Positions 7,348 through 17,072 of a DNA stretch of 50,629 nt are shown in pieces. The notes below the pieces were generated by a model, which was not told where the DNA came from, made no database searches, and was given only the letters and a program-made list of their open reading frames with translations. The position numbers were made by a program, and so were the translations under genes. Source of the stretch: JAEUSG01 sp964590225. GTDB taxonomy: Bacteria; Fibrobacterota; OXYB2-FULL-49-7; JAEUSG01. The stretch lies in assembly GCA_964590225.1 (NCBI GenBank), contig CAZPWS010000018.1:1-50629 (forward strand), in the 5' to 3' direction. Position 1 is the stretch's first letter, and each line of letters starts with the position of its first letter.

Positions 7348-10149
7348 ATGAACACTACAATGTTTGCAGAAGAAAAAAAGAGCCACACAGCGAGCCCTTT
7401 CCCAGTCGCCGTTGGTGCGAGTGGAGCCAAAGTTGGAGTTCAACTTGAAAGGATTTTTACTAAGGAAGGCAACCATCCGTATGACGCGATTGAATGGACA
7501 CGAAGAGTTGCCCGCATAAGCAGCGACAAAGGGGGGCTGCTTTTTGAGCAAAAGGATGTTGAAATGCCAGCTTTCTGGTCGCAAATGGCTACCGATGTTG
7601 TTGCCTCCAAGTATTTTCATGGGAAGAACGGTACTCCTGAGAGAGAGTCGAGCCTCCGGCAACTTATTGATAGAGTGGTTAATTCAATCTCCACTTGGGG
7701 GCTTGAGGATGGCTATTTCCAGTCTCATAACGATGCTATTGTATTTGCAAACGAGCTGACGCACATTCTCCTGCATCAGTATGCCTCATTTAATAGCCCT
7801 GTATGGTTTAATGTTGGTGTAGAGCCAAAACCGCAATGCAGCGCCTGTTTTATTAATTCTGTTGACGATACAATGGAGGGTATTCTCGATCTTGCTAAAA
7901 TAGAAGGAATGCTTTTTAAGTACGGTTCCGGTACGGGCACCAATTTTTCGAAAATCCGTTCTTCGCAGGAAAATGTAAGAGGTGGTGGAATAGCAAGCGG
8001 TCCTGTTTCGTTTATGAAAGGGTACGATGCGTTTGCTGGCGTTATCAAGAGCGGCGGAAAAACGAGAAGAGCGGCCAAGATGGTTATTCTCAATGTTGAT
8101 CACCCTGATGTTGAAGATTTTATTATGTGCAAGGCAAACGAAGAGAAAAAGGCGTGGCTCCTTATTGATAATGGATATGATGGTAGTATTGGCGGAGAAG
8201 CCTATTCGTCTATATTCTTTCAAAACTCCAACAATTCTGTCCGTGTTTCAAACGCTTTCATGAAAGCTGTAATAAAGGATAAAAAGTGGCACACCCGTGC
8301 TGTGACTAACGGCAAAGTGGTAGGTACCTTCCGTGCAAAAGATCTGCTTCGTAAAATGGCCGAAGCTGCCCACCTTTGCGGCGATCCAGGTCTTCAGTTC
8401 GATACAACTATAAACGAATGGCATACCTGTAAAAAATCTTCAAGGATCAACAGCTCAAATCCCTGTTCCGAGTTCATGTTTGTTGACGATTCGGCATGCA
8501 ACCTTGCTTCACTAAATCTTCTCCGTTTTGTAGATGAAAACGACAAGTTTGATGTCAAAGGGTTTTGTCATGCCGTCGCTGTTGTTCTTACTGCTCAGGA
8601 GATCCTTGTTGATAGAGGCTCCTATCCTACCGATAAAATCAAGAAAAATAGCCACGAATTTCGTCCTCTTGGCATAGGTTACGCTAACCTTGGCGCTCTT
8701 TTAATGTCTCGCGGTTTCCCTTACGATTCTGACGAAGGAAGGGCTTATGCGGCTACAGTTACCGCCCTTATGACGGGTCACGCCTACAAAATTTCTGCAT
8801 ATCTCGCGAGAGCAAAAGGTCCGTATAGCCATTTCGAAGGTAATAGGGAGGCGATGCTTGAGGTTATCCAGAATCACCGCTTCCATGTCACAAGAATAGA
8901 GTCGTCTTATGTGCCCGAAGAACTCTATCAGGCAGCTCAGAAAGCATGGAGCGATGCAAGCCATCTCGGCTATGAATATGGTTTTAGAAATGCCCAGGTA
9001 TCGGTTCTTGCTCCTACGGGCACAATTGGCTTCATGATGGATTGCGATACCACGGGAATCGAGCCGGATATCGCTCTTGTAAAGTACAAAAAACTGGCCG
9101 GCGGCGGTATGATGAAAATAATTAACCGTTCCGTACCCCGTGCTCTTAAAAATCTTGGACATTCCGAAGAAGAAATAAAGAATATAGTCAAGTACATTGA
9201 GGACAACGAGAAAATAGAAGAAGCTCCGCATCTTAATAGTGAATATATGCAGGTCTTTGATTGCGCTTTTAAGCCAAGAAACGGCAATCGCAGTATTCAT
9301 TACATGGGACACATCAGAATGATGGCAGCTGTTCAGCCCTTTATTTCCGGCGCTATCAGCAAGACTATAAATATGCCAACAGAAATAACAGTTGATGAAA
9401 TAGTGCAGGCATTTATTGAGGCATGGCAGCTTGGGCTCAAATCCATTACCATCTATAGAGATGGTAGCAAAAGAACCCAACCGCTCACTACTTCCGCCGA
9501 CGATAAAGGAAAAGCGCTATCTCATACTTCCAACAAGGACGCTAAACAGGCTGGAAGCGCTGCACCTAAGCCGTATCGCCGTCGTCTTTCAAACGAAAGG
9601 CCATCCATTACACATAAATTCTCGATTGCTGGCCACGAAGGCTACATAACGGTTGGGATGTACGATGATGGCTCTCCTGGAGAAATATTTATTCGTATGG
9701 CAAAAGAGGGGTCGGTAGTTTCGGGGCTTGTTGATGCTTTTGCAACAGGTACATCCATTATGCTTCAGTATGGCGTGCCGCTTGATGTGCTTGTTAATAA
9801 ATTCAGCCACACAAGATTTGAGCCGTCGGGGTACACAAACAACCCGAAGATTCCTATCGCAAAATCTATTTTAGATTATATTTTCCGCTGGCTCTCCATG
9901 AAGTTTATCGACAGAGAAGAACCGCTTCCTGGATTGAAGGTAATTGGAACACAAACGGTTCCTTTTGAAGCAGATAAGGGTGGATCCGTTGCTCAGGAAA
10001 CTGGCAAAATCGAGACTAAAAATGAAACTATGCTTGCGCATAAGCCCGACACAGACGCACCTCCTTGTCCGGATTGTGGTTCTATAATGATTCGGAATGG
10101 AGCCTGCTTTAAATGTATAAATTGCGGCAGCACAAACGGCTGCTCTTAA
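7348..10149 (+). CDS. nrdJ: Adenosylcobalamin-dependent (class II) ribonucleoside-diphosphate reductase
   Basis: 933 aa, class II reductase making deoxyribonucleotides with adenosylcobalamin and no separate radical subunit. The ATG at 7348 is preferred: the open frame reaches 7204, but the extra residues lack family character and overlap the promoter and operators. Key cysteines are visible: C164 of QCSAC (redox pair with C384 in DSACNLASLNL) and C373 in the finger loop NPCSE, the expected thiyl-radical site. A flexible Ala/Lys/Thr linker follows the barrel, then a TSCPD-type domain (about 750-860) and a C-terminal zinc ribbon with two CxxC motifs (CPDC near 910) that probably serves re-reduction. 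Control by NrdR is suggested by the upstream boxes. Growth using this enzyme would need B12 made or taken up. Confidence 0.95.
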   Translation: MNTTMFAEEKKSHTASPFPVAVGASGAKVGVQLERIFTKEGNHPYDAIEWTRRVARISSDKGGLLFEQKDVEMPAFWSQMATDVVASKYFHGKNGTPERESSLRQLIDRVVNSISTWGLEDGYFQSHNDAIVFANELTHILLHQYASFNSPVWFNVGVEPKPQCSACFINSVDDTMEGILDLAKIEGMLFKYGSGTGTNFSKIRSSQENVRGGGIASGPVSFMKGYDAFAGVIKSGGKTRRAAKMVILNVDHPDVEDFIMCKANEEKKAWLLIDNGYDGSIGGEAYSSIFFQNSNNSVRVSNAFMKAVIKDKKWHTRAVTNGKVVGTFRAKDLLRKMAEAAHLCGDPGLQFDTTINEWHTCKKSSRINSSNPCSEFMFVDDSACNLASLNLLRFVDENDKFDVKGFCHAVAVVLTAQEILVDRGSYPTDKIKKNSHEFRPLGIGYANLGALLMSRGFPYDSDEGRAYAATVTALMTGHAYKISAYLARAKGPYSHFEGNREAMLEVIQNHRFHVTRIESSYVPEELYQAAQKAWSDASHLGYEYGFRNAQVSVLAPTGTIGFMMDCDTTGIEPDIALVKYKKLAGGGMMKIINRSVPRALKNLGHSEEEIKNIVKYIEDNEKIEEAPHLNSEYMQVFDCAFKPRNGNRSIHYMGHIRMMAAVQPFISGAISKTINMPTEITVDEIVQAFIEAWQLGLKSITIYRDGSKRTQPLTTSADDKGKALSHTSNKDAKQAGSAAPKPYRRRLSNERPSITHKFSIAGHEGYITVGMYDDGSPGEIFIRMAKEGSVVSGLVDAFATGTSIMLQYGVPLDVLVNKFSHTRFEPSGYTNNPKIPIAKSILDYIFRWLSMKFIDREEPLPGLKVIGTQTVPFEADKGGSVAQETGKIETKNETMLAHKPDTDAPPCPDCGSIMIRNGACFKCINCGSTNGCS

Positions 10150-10205
10150 TAACAGGCTCTCGCCTTTGCTAATAACTTTTCAGCTCGATAAAAGGTTGTG
10201 CGCGC

Positions 10206-11345
10206 ATGGATAGACCAAATGCTACCAGAACCGATAAAAATCTGATTAGAATATATGTACTGCTGGTTATTACTCCAATTGTAATTGCGACTGGGATTTT
10301 TTTTATTAATCCTTTTTTGGCTTTGCTTTTTTCATTACCGCTCTTTGTGCTAATCTTTTTTTTCACCCGAGCCTATTATTTGATTGTCAAAAAGTGGGGA
10401 GAAGAACACGACAAGCTAAAGCTCGAAATAACAAAGCAACAGATGATAGCAAAAAGAAAGGCCAGACTTGCAGCTTATTTCGACCGCGTTTTAAAAGATG
10501 CTGCCGACATGATATTTACTCTCGATGTTGACGGATTTTTGCTAAAGTTCAACACAGGTGCCGAAATAATTCTTGGATACCATCAGCACGAGATAGTAGG
10601 TCGCCCTTTTTCAGAGCTGCTTGTAACCGCTTCCGATTCTGCCGCAATATTCGATAGCGTTCTTCGGAACGACAGGTTGCAAAATCATGAAATAAAAATG
10701 AAAACAAAAACGGGTGTTGTTCTTGAAGTGTCAATGAGCATATCTGAAATGCGCGATGAAACCAACCAGATACTCGGAATGGTCGCTACATGCAAGGATA
10801 TCACTGAAAATAAGCGGCTGCAGCTTGAGCTTATTGAAAAAAATAGGCTTCTTGAAGAATTGGCCATTACAGATAACCTTTCAGGTCTTTTTAATGTACG
10901 CCACTTTCACAATGAAATGAGCAAGATTTTTACAAGGATTAAGAGAAACTACTATACTACATTCTCGCTATTATTAATTGATATCGATCACTTCAAGGAT
11001 TTAAATGATACTGCCGGACATCAGGCGGGAGATGAAGTAATTGAGCATGTAGGCACAATAATCAAAGCATGCGTTCGACGCGATCTCGACTCAGGGTACA
11101 GATATGGCGGGGATGAATTTGTTGTTATTCTTCTCGATACGGACGCCAAAAACGCGGCTGTGGTTGCGGACAGAATACTTGTAAAATTTAACGAAAAGAA
11201 ATACGGTCATACCACATTGTCTATAGGGATAGCCGCCTCCCTTCCAGATGACGACGAGGAAAAACTTGTTCACAGGTCTGATTCTGCTATGTATGAAGCC
11301 AAAAGAAGCGGTGGAAACAGATGGAAAATAGCCGAACAGTCCTGA
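10206..11345 (+). CDS. Membrane PAS-GGDEF diguanylate cyclase
   Basis: 379 aa. Two N-terminal membrane helices (about 16-36 and 38-58) lead into a short coiled linker, a PAS domain (about 95-210, with DAADMIFTLD and NTGAEIILGY), and a C-terminal GGDEF domain. The active-site loop reads GGDEF at residues 301-305, so c-di-GMP synthesis from two GTP is expected. An intact inhibitory site RDLD (292-295) sits the canonical five residues upstream, so product feedback inhibition is likely. The sensory input of the PAS domain is not evident. It begins a long rightward gene run. Confidence 0.93.
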   Translation: MDRPNATRTDKNLIRIYVLLVITPIVIATGIFFINPFLALLFSLPLFVLIFFFTRAYYLIVKKWGEEHDKLKLEITKQQMIAKRKARLAAYFDRVLKDAADMIFTLDVDGFLLKFNTGAEIILGYHQHEIVGRPFSELLVTASDSAAIFDSVLRNDRLQNHEIKMKTKTGVVLEVSMSISEMRDETNQILGMVATCKDITENKRLQLELIEKNRLLEELAITDNLSGLFNVRHFHNEMSKIFTRIKRNYYTTFSLLLIDIDHFKDLNDTAGHQAGDEVIEHVGTIIKACVRRDLDSGYRYGGDEFVVILLDTDAKNAAVVADRILVKFNEKKYGHTTLSIGIAASLPDDDEEKLVHRSDSAMYEAKRSGGNRWKIAEQS

Positions 11346-11375
11346 TATTGATCTTATTACAGGAGTGTGATTTAA

Positions 11376-12740
11376 ATGTCAAATCATAAACTAACGAAAA
11401 GCTCCCTAATGGTAGGCATATCGGGGGTGCGTGGTATTGTTGGAGAAACGCTAACCCCAGAAGCTTTAATTCGCTTCTCTTCCGCATTTGCCGAATATTG
11501 TCAATACGGTACAGTGGTATTGGGACGCGATTCCAGAGTTACGGGCGAACTTATGAATTCTGCAATCGCAACGGGGTTACTTGCATCTGGATGCCGAGTT
11601 ATTGATCTTGGTATCTGCTCAACCCCCTCCGTGCAGCTAATGGTCAAGGAACTCTGTGCCGATGGCGGTATTGCTATAACTGCAAGCCATAACGGCATTG
11701 AGTGGAATGCAATGAAGTTTATTGGTTCCGACGGACTCTTTCTTAATAAGGACAAGCATAAATCTTTCATGACAATTCATGAAAAAGGGGCATTTACAAG
11801 AGTTCGATGGGACAAGGTAAGGCCCATTGAAAAGGAAGTAACGGCAAATCGTGTTTATCTTGACAAGATTCTTTCGTTGCCTTATATACATAAAGAGGGC
11901 TTACGAAAGCGCCGCTTTCGTGTGGCTCTTGATTGCGTGAATGGAGCTGGAGGAGTTATTTGTCCTCATCTTTTGCGCGAACTCGGCTGTGAAGTAATTG
12001 AGATAAACTGCCTTCCAAACGGAATTTTTCCGCATGCTCCTGAACCAATTCCGGAGAATCTGACCGATTTATGTAAGCTTGTAAAGGAAACAGGGGCAGA
12101 TATAGGTTTTGCGGTTGATCCTGATGTTGACAGACTCGCTATTATATCCGATAAGGGTGTAGCTATTGGTGAGGAATATACACTCGCCCTTTGCGGCGAT
12201 TTTTTACTGCAAAAAAAACATGGGATTGTTGCAGTAAATCTTTCTACTTCACGCATGATTGAGGATATAGCTGAAAAATATGGCAGTACGGTAGTTCGTA
12301 CGCCCGTCGGTGAAATTAATGTATCAACAGAATTGTTGCGTTTGCGTGGCATTTTTGGCGGAGAGGGAAATGGGGGGGTGATGCTGCCGGAAATACACCC
12401 CTGTCGTGATGCTGCCGTTGGAATGGAACTGGTTTTGCAGTATATGCTTGTATCAGGCAAAACCATATCACAGATTGTAAACTCATTACCCCGTTATGTC
12501 ATTAAAAAAACCAAGGTGGATGTGGGCGGCATTGATTTTCAGAAAGCAATTGCTAAATTTAGAAAGCTATTTGCAGACGGTAAAATGGATGAACAGGATG
12601 GTCTTCGTGTCGATTTCGCCAAATCGTGGGTGCAACTACGAAAGTCCAACACCGAACCCATTGCGAGAATTATAGCAGAATCTCCGAGCGAAAGGGAGAC
12701 GGACGCTCTTATTAAAAGGGCAGTAACCTCCCTCAAATAA
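11376..12740 (+). CDS. glmM: Phosphoglucosamine mutase / phosphohexomutase
   Basis: 454 aa alpha-D-phosphohexomutase with all four family sites: the phosphoserine loop ITASHNG with Ser104, the Mg loop DPDVDRLA starting at residue 248, the sugar-binding GEGNGG loop, and the C-terminal phosphate-binding segment NTEPIARIIAE. The loop wording resembles the GlmM/archaeal-type phosphoglucosamine mutases that convert GlcN-6-P to GlcN-1-P for UDP-GlcNAc, but phosphomannomutase activity cannot be excluded from sequence alone. An AGGAG lies upstream of the ATG. An essential role in cell-wall precursor supply is inferred. Confidence 0.85.
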   Translation: MSNHKLTKSSLMVGISGVRGIVGETLTPEALIRFSSAFAEYCQYGTVVLGRDSRVTGELMNSAIATGLLASGCRVIDLGICSTPSVQLMVKELCADGGIAITASHNGIEWNAMKFIGSDGLFLNKDKHKSFMTIHEKGAFTRVRWDKVRPIEKEVTANRVYLDKILSLPYIHKEGLRKRRFRVALDCVNGAGGVICPHLLRELGCEVIEINCLPNGIFPHAPEPIPENLTDLCKLVKETGADIGFAVDPDVDRLAIISDKGVAIGEEYTLALCGDFLLQKKHGIVAVNLSTSRMIEDIAEKYGSTVVRTPVGEINVSTELLRLRGIFGGEGNGGVMLPEIHPCRDAAVGMELVLQYMLVSGKTISQIVNSLPRYVIKKTKVDVGGIDFQKAIAKFRKLFADGKMDEQDGLRVDFAKSWVQLRKSNTEPIARIIAESPSERETDALIKRAVTSLK

Positions 12741-12764
12741 TAGAAGTGTAATTCAGCGCAGTAT

Positions 12765-13949
12765 ATGCAAACGCGAAAACCGTACATATTGCATATAGAT
12801 ATGGACTGCTTCTATGCTGCGGTTGAAATGCGCGATAATCCGGCAATAGCGGGCAAGCCCGTAATAATCGGTGCCCTGCCTGGCTCAAGAGGCGTTATAT
12901 CAGCCTGTAATTATGAAGCGAGAAAATTCGGGCTGCATTCTGCCATGCCTATTGCGAATGCTGTAAAGTTATGTCCCAAGGGCGTTTATTTGCAGGGCGA
13001 CATGGCAAAATATGGCCACGAATCTGAAAAGGTGATGGAAATTCTCCGATCATATACCGATTCGGTGGAGCAGGTTAGTATAGATGAAGCTTACATGGAT
13101 GTAGCCGATCTTAATATGCTGTTTGGTCCACCTGAGAAAATCGCCGTATCAATAAAAGCAAGAATTCGTAAAGAGCTTAAACTAACGGCATCCGTGGGGG
13201 GGGCACCGGTTCGGTTTGTTGCGAAAATCGCTTCTGATCTTAAGAAACCTGATGGACTTTTAATTGTTAAGGGAGATGAAGTTTTAGAACTACTCGCTCC
13301 GCTTCCGATATCAAAAATTCCCGGGCTTGGCTCAAAAAGCTGTGAAAAACTTTATAAAATTGGAGTAAAAACAATTGAATCGCTCCGTTCGCTACCCATA
13401 GAGAGACTTGTATCGCTTTTTGGAAATATTGGCGCAGTGGAACTGAAAGAGCTCTCACAAGGACAGGGGGACTCTTTTATTGAAACAGAAAGAGAGGCCA
13501 AATCAATTAGCCGCGAATACACTTTTCAGCGAGATACTTCTGATTTGGATAAACTTCGCCGTTCATTGTTATATTTAACCGACGATGTTTCGCGCAAATT
13601 AAGAAGGCATGGGCTTAAGGCTAAAACCGTCCAGCTAACATGGCGTACAACAGACTTCACTCGTCACAGTCGGCAGCATTCTCTGAGTGAAAGATCTTCA
13701 GTAAGCGATATTTTATTCCATGAAGTTGAAACGCTCTTTAATAAGTACATCTCCCGCTCAACCTTTGTACGACTTATTGGCATGGGAGTATCCAATTTGT
13801 CCGAAGAAGTCTGTGAGGAACAGCTCTCCTTTTTATCAACCAACAATCAGCGAAACGATAAACTTAAGCGGATAGATTCTGCCAGAGACACTATTTCAGA
13901 TAAATTTGGAAGCGATAAAATAAAGCGGGCAATTAACATAAGGAAATAG
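12765..13949 (+). CDS. dinB: DNA polymerase IV (Y-family)
   Basis: 394 aa Y-family translesion polymerase. The catalytic carboxylates are present: D12 in HIDMDCFYAAVE and D107/E108 in SIDEAYMD. The aromatic steric gate is Tyr17. The thumb HhH region (LLAPLPISKIPGLGSKSCEKL) and a little-finger domain ending near residue 350 are visible. No obvious C-terminal beta-clamp motif could be assigned with certainty. It sits 24 bp after glmM and 34 bp before recJ, grouping two DNA-repair genes. I see no LexA-type box in the short gap. Confidence 0.93.
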   Translation: MQTRKPYILHIDMDCFYAAVEMRDNPAIAGKPVIIGALPGSRGVISACNYEARKFGLHSAMPIANAVKLCPKGVYLQGDMAKYGHESEKVMEILRSYTDSVEQVSIDEAYMDVADLNMLFGPPEKIAVSIKARIRKELKLTASVGGAPVRFVAKIASDLKKPDGLLIVKGDEVLELLAPLPISKIPGLGSKSCEKLYKIGVKTIESLRSLPIERLVSLFGNIGAVELKELSQGQGDSFIETEREAKSISREYTFQRDTSDLDKLRRSLLYLTDDVSRKLRRHGLKAKTVQLTWRTTDFTRHSRQHSLSERSSVSDILFHEVETLFNKYISRSTFVRLIGMGVSNLSEEVCEEQLSFLSTNNQRNDKLKRIDSARDTISDKFGSDKIKRAINIRK

Positions 13950-13983
13950 GAATTGCCTTAAATGTATATTCTATTAAATAAAA

Positions 13984-15696
13984 ATGGTTAATGAAATTAA
14001 AATAGACGAGAAAATAATACCTCCACTAAAAGTTTCTTTGGAGAAGGTTTTATTAATACAAAAGTATATGAATTTACATCCAGTTGCAGCTGCGCTCCTT
14101 GTGAGCCGTGGTTTTGACACCATTGATTCAGCGAGAAAATTTCTTGCTCCCGCCCTTTTTCAGCTCAACGATCCCTTTCTTTTTACTGATATGGAAAAGG
14201 CCTCAAAAAGAATTGTTCTCGCGGCAGAAAGAAGAGAAAAAATCTGCATACATGGCGACTATGATGTTGATGGCATTACCGCAACTGCTCTTTTGGCAAG
14301 GTTTATAAGGAAGATTGGTATATCTGCCGATACTTATGTTCCCCACAGATTAAATGAGGGTTATGGGCTTTCACTTGAAGGCATACGAAAAATTGCAGCG
14401 CAGGGGACCACCTTGCTAATTACTGTTGATTGTGGAATTACATCTATAAAGGAAATTGAACTCGCAAATTCGCTCGGTATGGAAGTCATTATTACCGACC
14501 ACCACCTTCCGCTTGAAACATTGCCTAAAGCTTATGCAACAATCAATCCAAAAACTGATGCATCCTATCCCGACAAGGATCTCGCCGGTGTAGGTGTGGC
14601 ACTAAAGCTCGCACAGGGCATTGCAAGGTTAAGTGGTATTGATGAACTTGAGGCTTTGGCCTTCTCAGATCTTGCTTCTATTGGAACAGCAGCCGATATC
14701 GCACCGCTTATTAACGAAAACCGTACAATTACCAGTTTTGGGCTTTCTATAATCAAAAAGAGCCCTATTGAAGGGATAAAAGCAATATTGCGGGAGTCGG
14801 GTTTATACGAAAAACATATTGATACAACAAGAATACTTTTTCAGATTGCCCCGCTGATTAATGCCATGGGGCGAATGGGGGACCCAGCCCGTTGTGTCGA
14901 TTTTTTCCTGACAGACAATTCAGAAAAGGCCGGAGCGTTAGCGAATGAACTACGCAAAAACAACACTGATCGCAGAAGTGTCGATCAAACAATAACCGAA
15001 GAGTGCTTTCGGCGCGTTGAAGCTTCCTTTAATTCCGAAAAGACCGCTTTTATTACGCTATTCGATCCAACCTGGCATGCTGGGGTTCTCGGGATAGTGG
15101 CGAGCCGCGTTATGGAAAAATATTGCCGTCCTACACTTGTTTTAACCGAAGTCGATGGAATGGTGCGTGGATCTGCCAGAAGCATACCTGGGTTACATGT
15201 ATTTGAAGCAATTCAGGAAAGCGCGCATCTTCTTGACCACTTTGGAGGACATGCCTTTGCGGCTGGCGTTACTCTTAAACCCGACAATCTTGACGAATTG
15301 TCGCTCCGGCTAAATGCTTTTGCGGCAAAACGACTCAGCCTCAATGATTTTATGCGACACCATATAACAGATGTTGCAATTGAATCACTTGATGAACTTA
15401 ATGGTCTGTTATACAAGCAGCTTGCCCTATTTGAACCGCACGGTGCCGGCAACAACAGACCCGTCTTTTATTGTTCCGGCGTAGAAACATCAGGAAAACC
15501 AAGAATTGTAGGTAATGGCCATCTTAAATTCTCCGTAAAGAAGGGGAAGACCGTATTTGATGCCATAGCCTTTCGTCAGGGAGACAAACTGTCAATTGTT
15601 GATGGTGCTGCTAATCTTACCATAGCGTTTACTCTGGAAGAAAACACATGGATGGATAAAACTACGCTTCAATTAAATGTCAGGGGTATAGAATGA
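13984..15696 (+). CDS. recJ: Single-stranded-DNA-specific 5'-3' exonuclease RecJ
   Basis: 570 aa DHH-family nuclease that degrades single-stranded DNA 5' to 3' in recombination and mismatch repair. Metal-binding motifs are clear: HGDYDVDG (residues 90-97), ITVDCGITS, and TDHH (171-174). The DHHA1 motif appears as DHFGGHAFAAGV in the C-terminal half, followed by an OB-like domain to the end. The length is normal. No strong ribosome binding site is visible. Its last bases overlap argH by 4 bp (ATGA), implying translational coupling. Confidence 0.95.
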   Translation: MVNEIKIDEKIIPPLKVSLEKVLLIQKYMNLHPVAAALLVSRGFDTIDSARKFLAPALFQLNDPFLFTDMEKASKRIVLAAERREKICIHGDYDVDGITATALLARFIRKIGISADTYVPHRLNEGYGLSLEGIRKIAAQGTTLLITVDCGITSIKEIELANSLGMEVIITDHHLPLETLPKAYATINPKTDASYPDKDLAGVGVALKLAQGIARLSGIDELEALAFSDLASIGTAADIAPLINENRTITSFGLSIIKKSPIEGIKAILRESGLYEKHIDTTRILFQIAPLINAMGRMGDPARCVDFFLTDNSEKAGALANELRKNNTDRRSVDQTITEECFRRVEASFNSEKTAFITLFDPTWHAGVLGIVASRVMEKYCRPTLVLTEVDGMVRGSARSIPGLHVFEAIQESAHLLDHFGGHAFAAGVTLKPDNLDELSLRLNAFAAKRLSLNDFMRHHITDVAIESLDELNGLLYKQLALFEPHGAGNNRPVFYCSGVETSGKPRIVGNGHLKFSVKKGKTVFDAIAFRQGDKLSIVDGAANLTIAFTLEENTWMDKTTLQLNVRGIE

Positions 15697-17072
15697 ACAA
15701 AAAAATGTGGCAGGGAAGATTTGAAGGGGAAAACGACCCCCTGATGGAAAGATTTAACCGGTCACTTGATATCGATGCTCGAATGGCCAAAGAGGACATT
15801 GCCGGTAGTATCGCATGGTCTAAAGCGCTTTATAATGCGGGAATACTTTCTAAAAGTGAAGCTTTCCGTCTCAGCGCTTCTCTTACGAAATTGCTTAATA
15901 GATCAGAAGACCTTCCGTTCGAAGCGGCGGACGAGGACATTCATATGGCGGTGGAAAGACTGCTCACTTACGACCTCGGCGGTCTTGGCAAAAAGATACA
16001 CACTGGCCGTTCGAGAAACGATCAGGTGGCTCTTGATACCCGTCTTTATATGAAGAAAGTATGCGCTACAACTATTAACACAGTTGCTGACTTTATGGCT
16101 GCAGTTCTTGCTTTGGCAAAAAAGGAAAAAGATACAATTATGCCAGCCTTCACCCATTTACAAGCAGCACAACCAGTATCAATGGCGCACTATTTTTTAA
16201 GCTGGTTCTTTATGCTAGAACGGGATTGCTCCCGTTTTTGCGATTGTGCCAAGCGAATGGATATCATGCCGCTTGCTTCCGGCGCTCTTACAGGTTCCGG
16301 CTTTGCGATAGACAGAGAGCTGTTAAGACGGGAACTTGGATTTGCAAAGGTAACAGACAATAGTATCGATGCTGTTTCCGACAGGGATTATCTCATTGAA
16401 TTTTTATCGGCCGCCTCTATAACAGCAATGCATCTTTCGCGATTTGCTGAGGACATTATAATCTTCTGTTCACCGGGATACAAATTTTTTGAATTATCTG
16501 ACGCCTACTCAACGGGAAGCAGCATGATGCCAAACAAAAAAAATCCCGATTCAATGGAATTGGTTCGGGGGAAAAGCGGCAGAATTTTTGGCTCGCTTGT
16601 AACGCTACTTACCGTTACAAAAGGACTTCCGCTTGCATACAACAAGGATTTGCAGGAGGACAAGGCCCCAGTTTTTGACGCTGCCGAGACCTTAATCGCA
16701 CTGCTAAAAATATTCAGCGCTGTTTTGCGCACTATTACAGTTAACCATAAAAAGATATCCGATTCACTTCCATCAGATATGCTCGCTACCGATCTTGCAG
16801 ATATGCTTGTCGAAAAAGGTTTGCCATTTAGGGATGCCCACGATGTCGTAGGGAGGATTGTTCTCGATTGTGCTAAAAGTAATCGATCACTTATTTCACT
16901 CTCACCCAAAGAACTTAAGGGCTACTCGAAACATTTTGGTGATGGAGTAACTCTTTCATTTGAAAATGGTTTAATGCGTCGCAATCTTTACGGAGGCACC
17001 GGCCCTGATTCTGTTAAAAAGCAATTACAAAAGGCCGAAACAGTTTTAAAGAAACTTGGTAATGACAAATAG
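15693..17072 (+). CDS. argH: Argininosuccinate lyase
   Basis: 459 aa. Cleaves argininosuccinate to arginine and fumarate, the last step of arginine synthesis. It begins with the typical MWQGRFEG and carries HTGRSRNDQVALD, HLQAAQPVSMAHY and the superfamily signature GSSMMPNKKNPD at residues 275-286, whose serine loop closes the active site. The length matches the family. The gene overlaps recJ by 4 bp. No other arg genes are in the window. Confidence 0.96.
   Translation: MNKKMWQGRFEGENDPLMERFNRSLDIDARMAKEDIAGSIAWSKALYNAGILSKSEAFRLSASLTKLLNRSEDLPFEAADEDIHMAVERLLTYDLGGLGKKIHTGRSRNDQVALDTRLYMKKVCATTINTVADFMAAVLALAKKEKDTIMPAFTHLQAAQPVSMAHYFLSWFFMLERDCSRFCDCAKRMDIMPLASGALTGSGFAIDRELLRRELGFAKVTDNSIDAVSDRDYLIEFLSAASITAMHLSRFAEDIIIFCSPGYKFFELSDAYSTGSSMMPNKKNPDSMELVRGKSGRIFGSLVTLLTVTKGLPLAYNKDLQEDKAPVFDAAETLIALLKIFSAVLRTITVNHKKISDSLPSDMLATDLADMLVEKGLPFRDAHDVVGRIVLDCAKSNRSLISLSPKELKGYSKHFGDGVTLSFENGLMRRNLYGGTGPDSVKKQLQKAETVLKKLGNDK

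Noticed and set aside
8701..9480. 259-codon open frame antisense to nrdJ
   Set aside because: Lies wholly inside a well-conserved gene, has no family features or ribosome binding site; a shadow frame.
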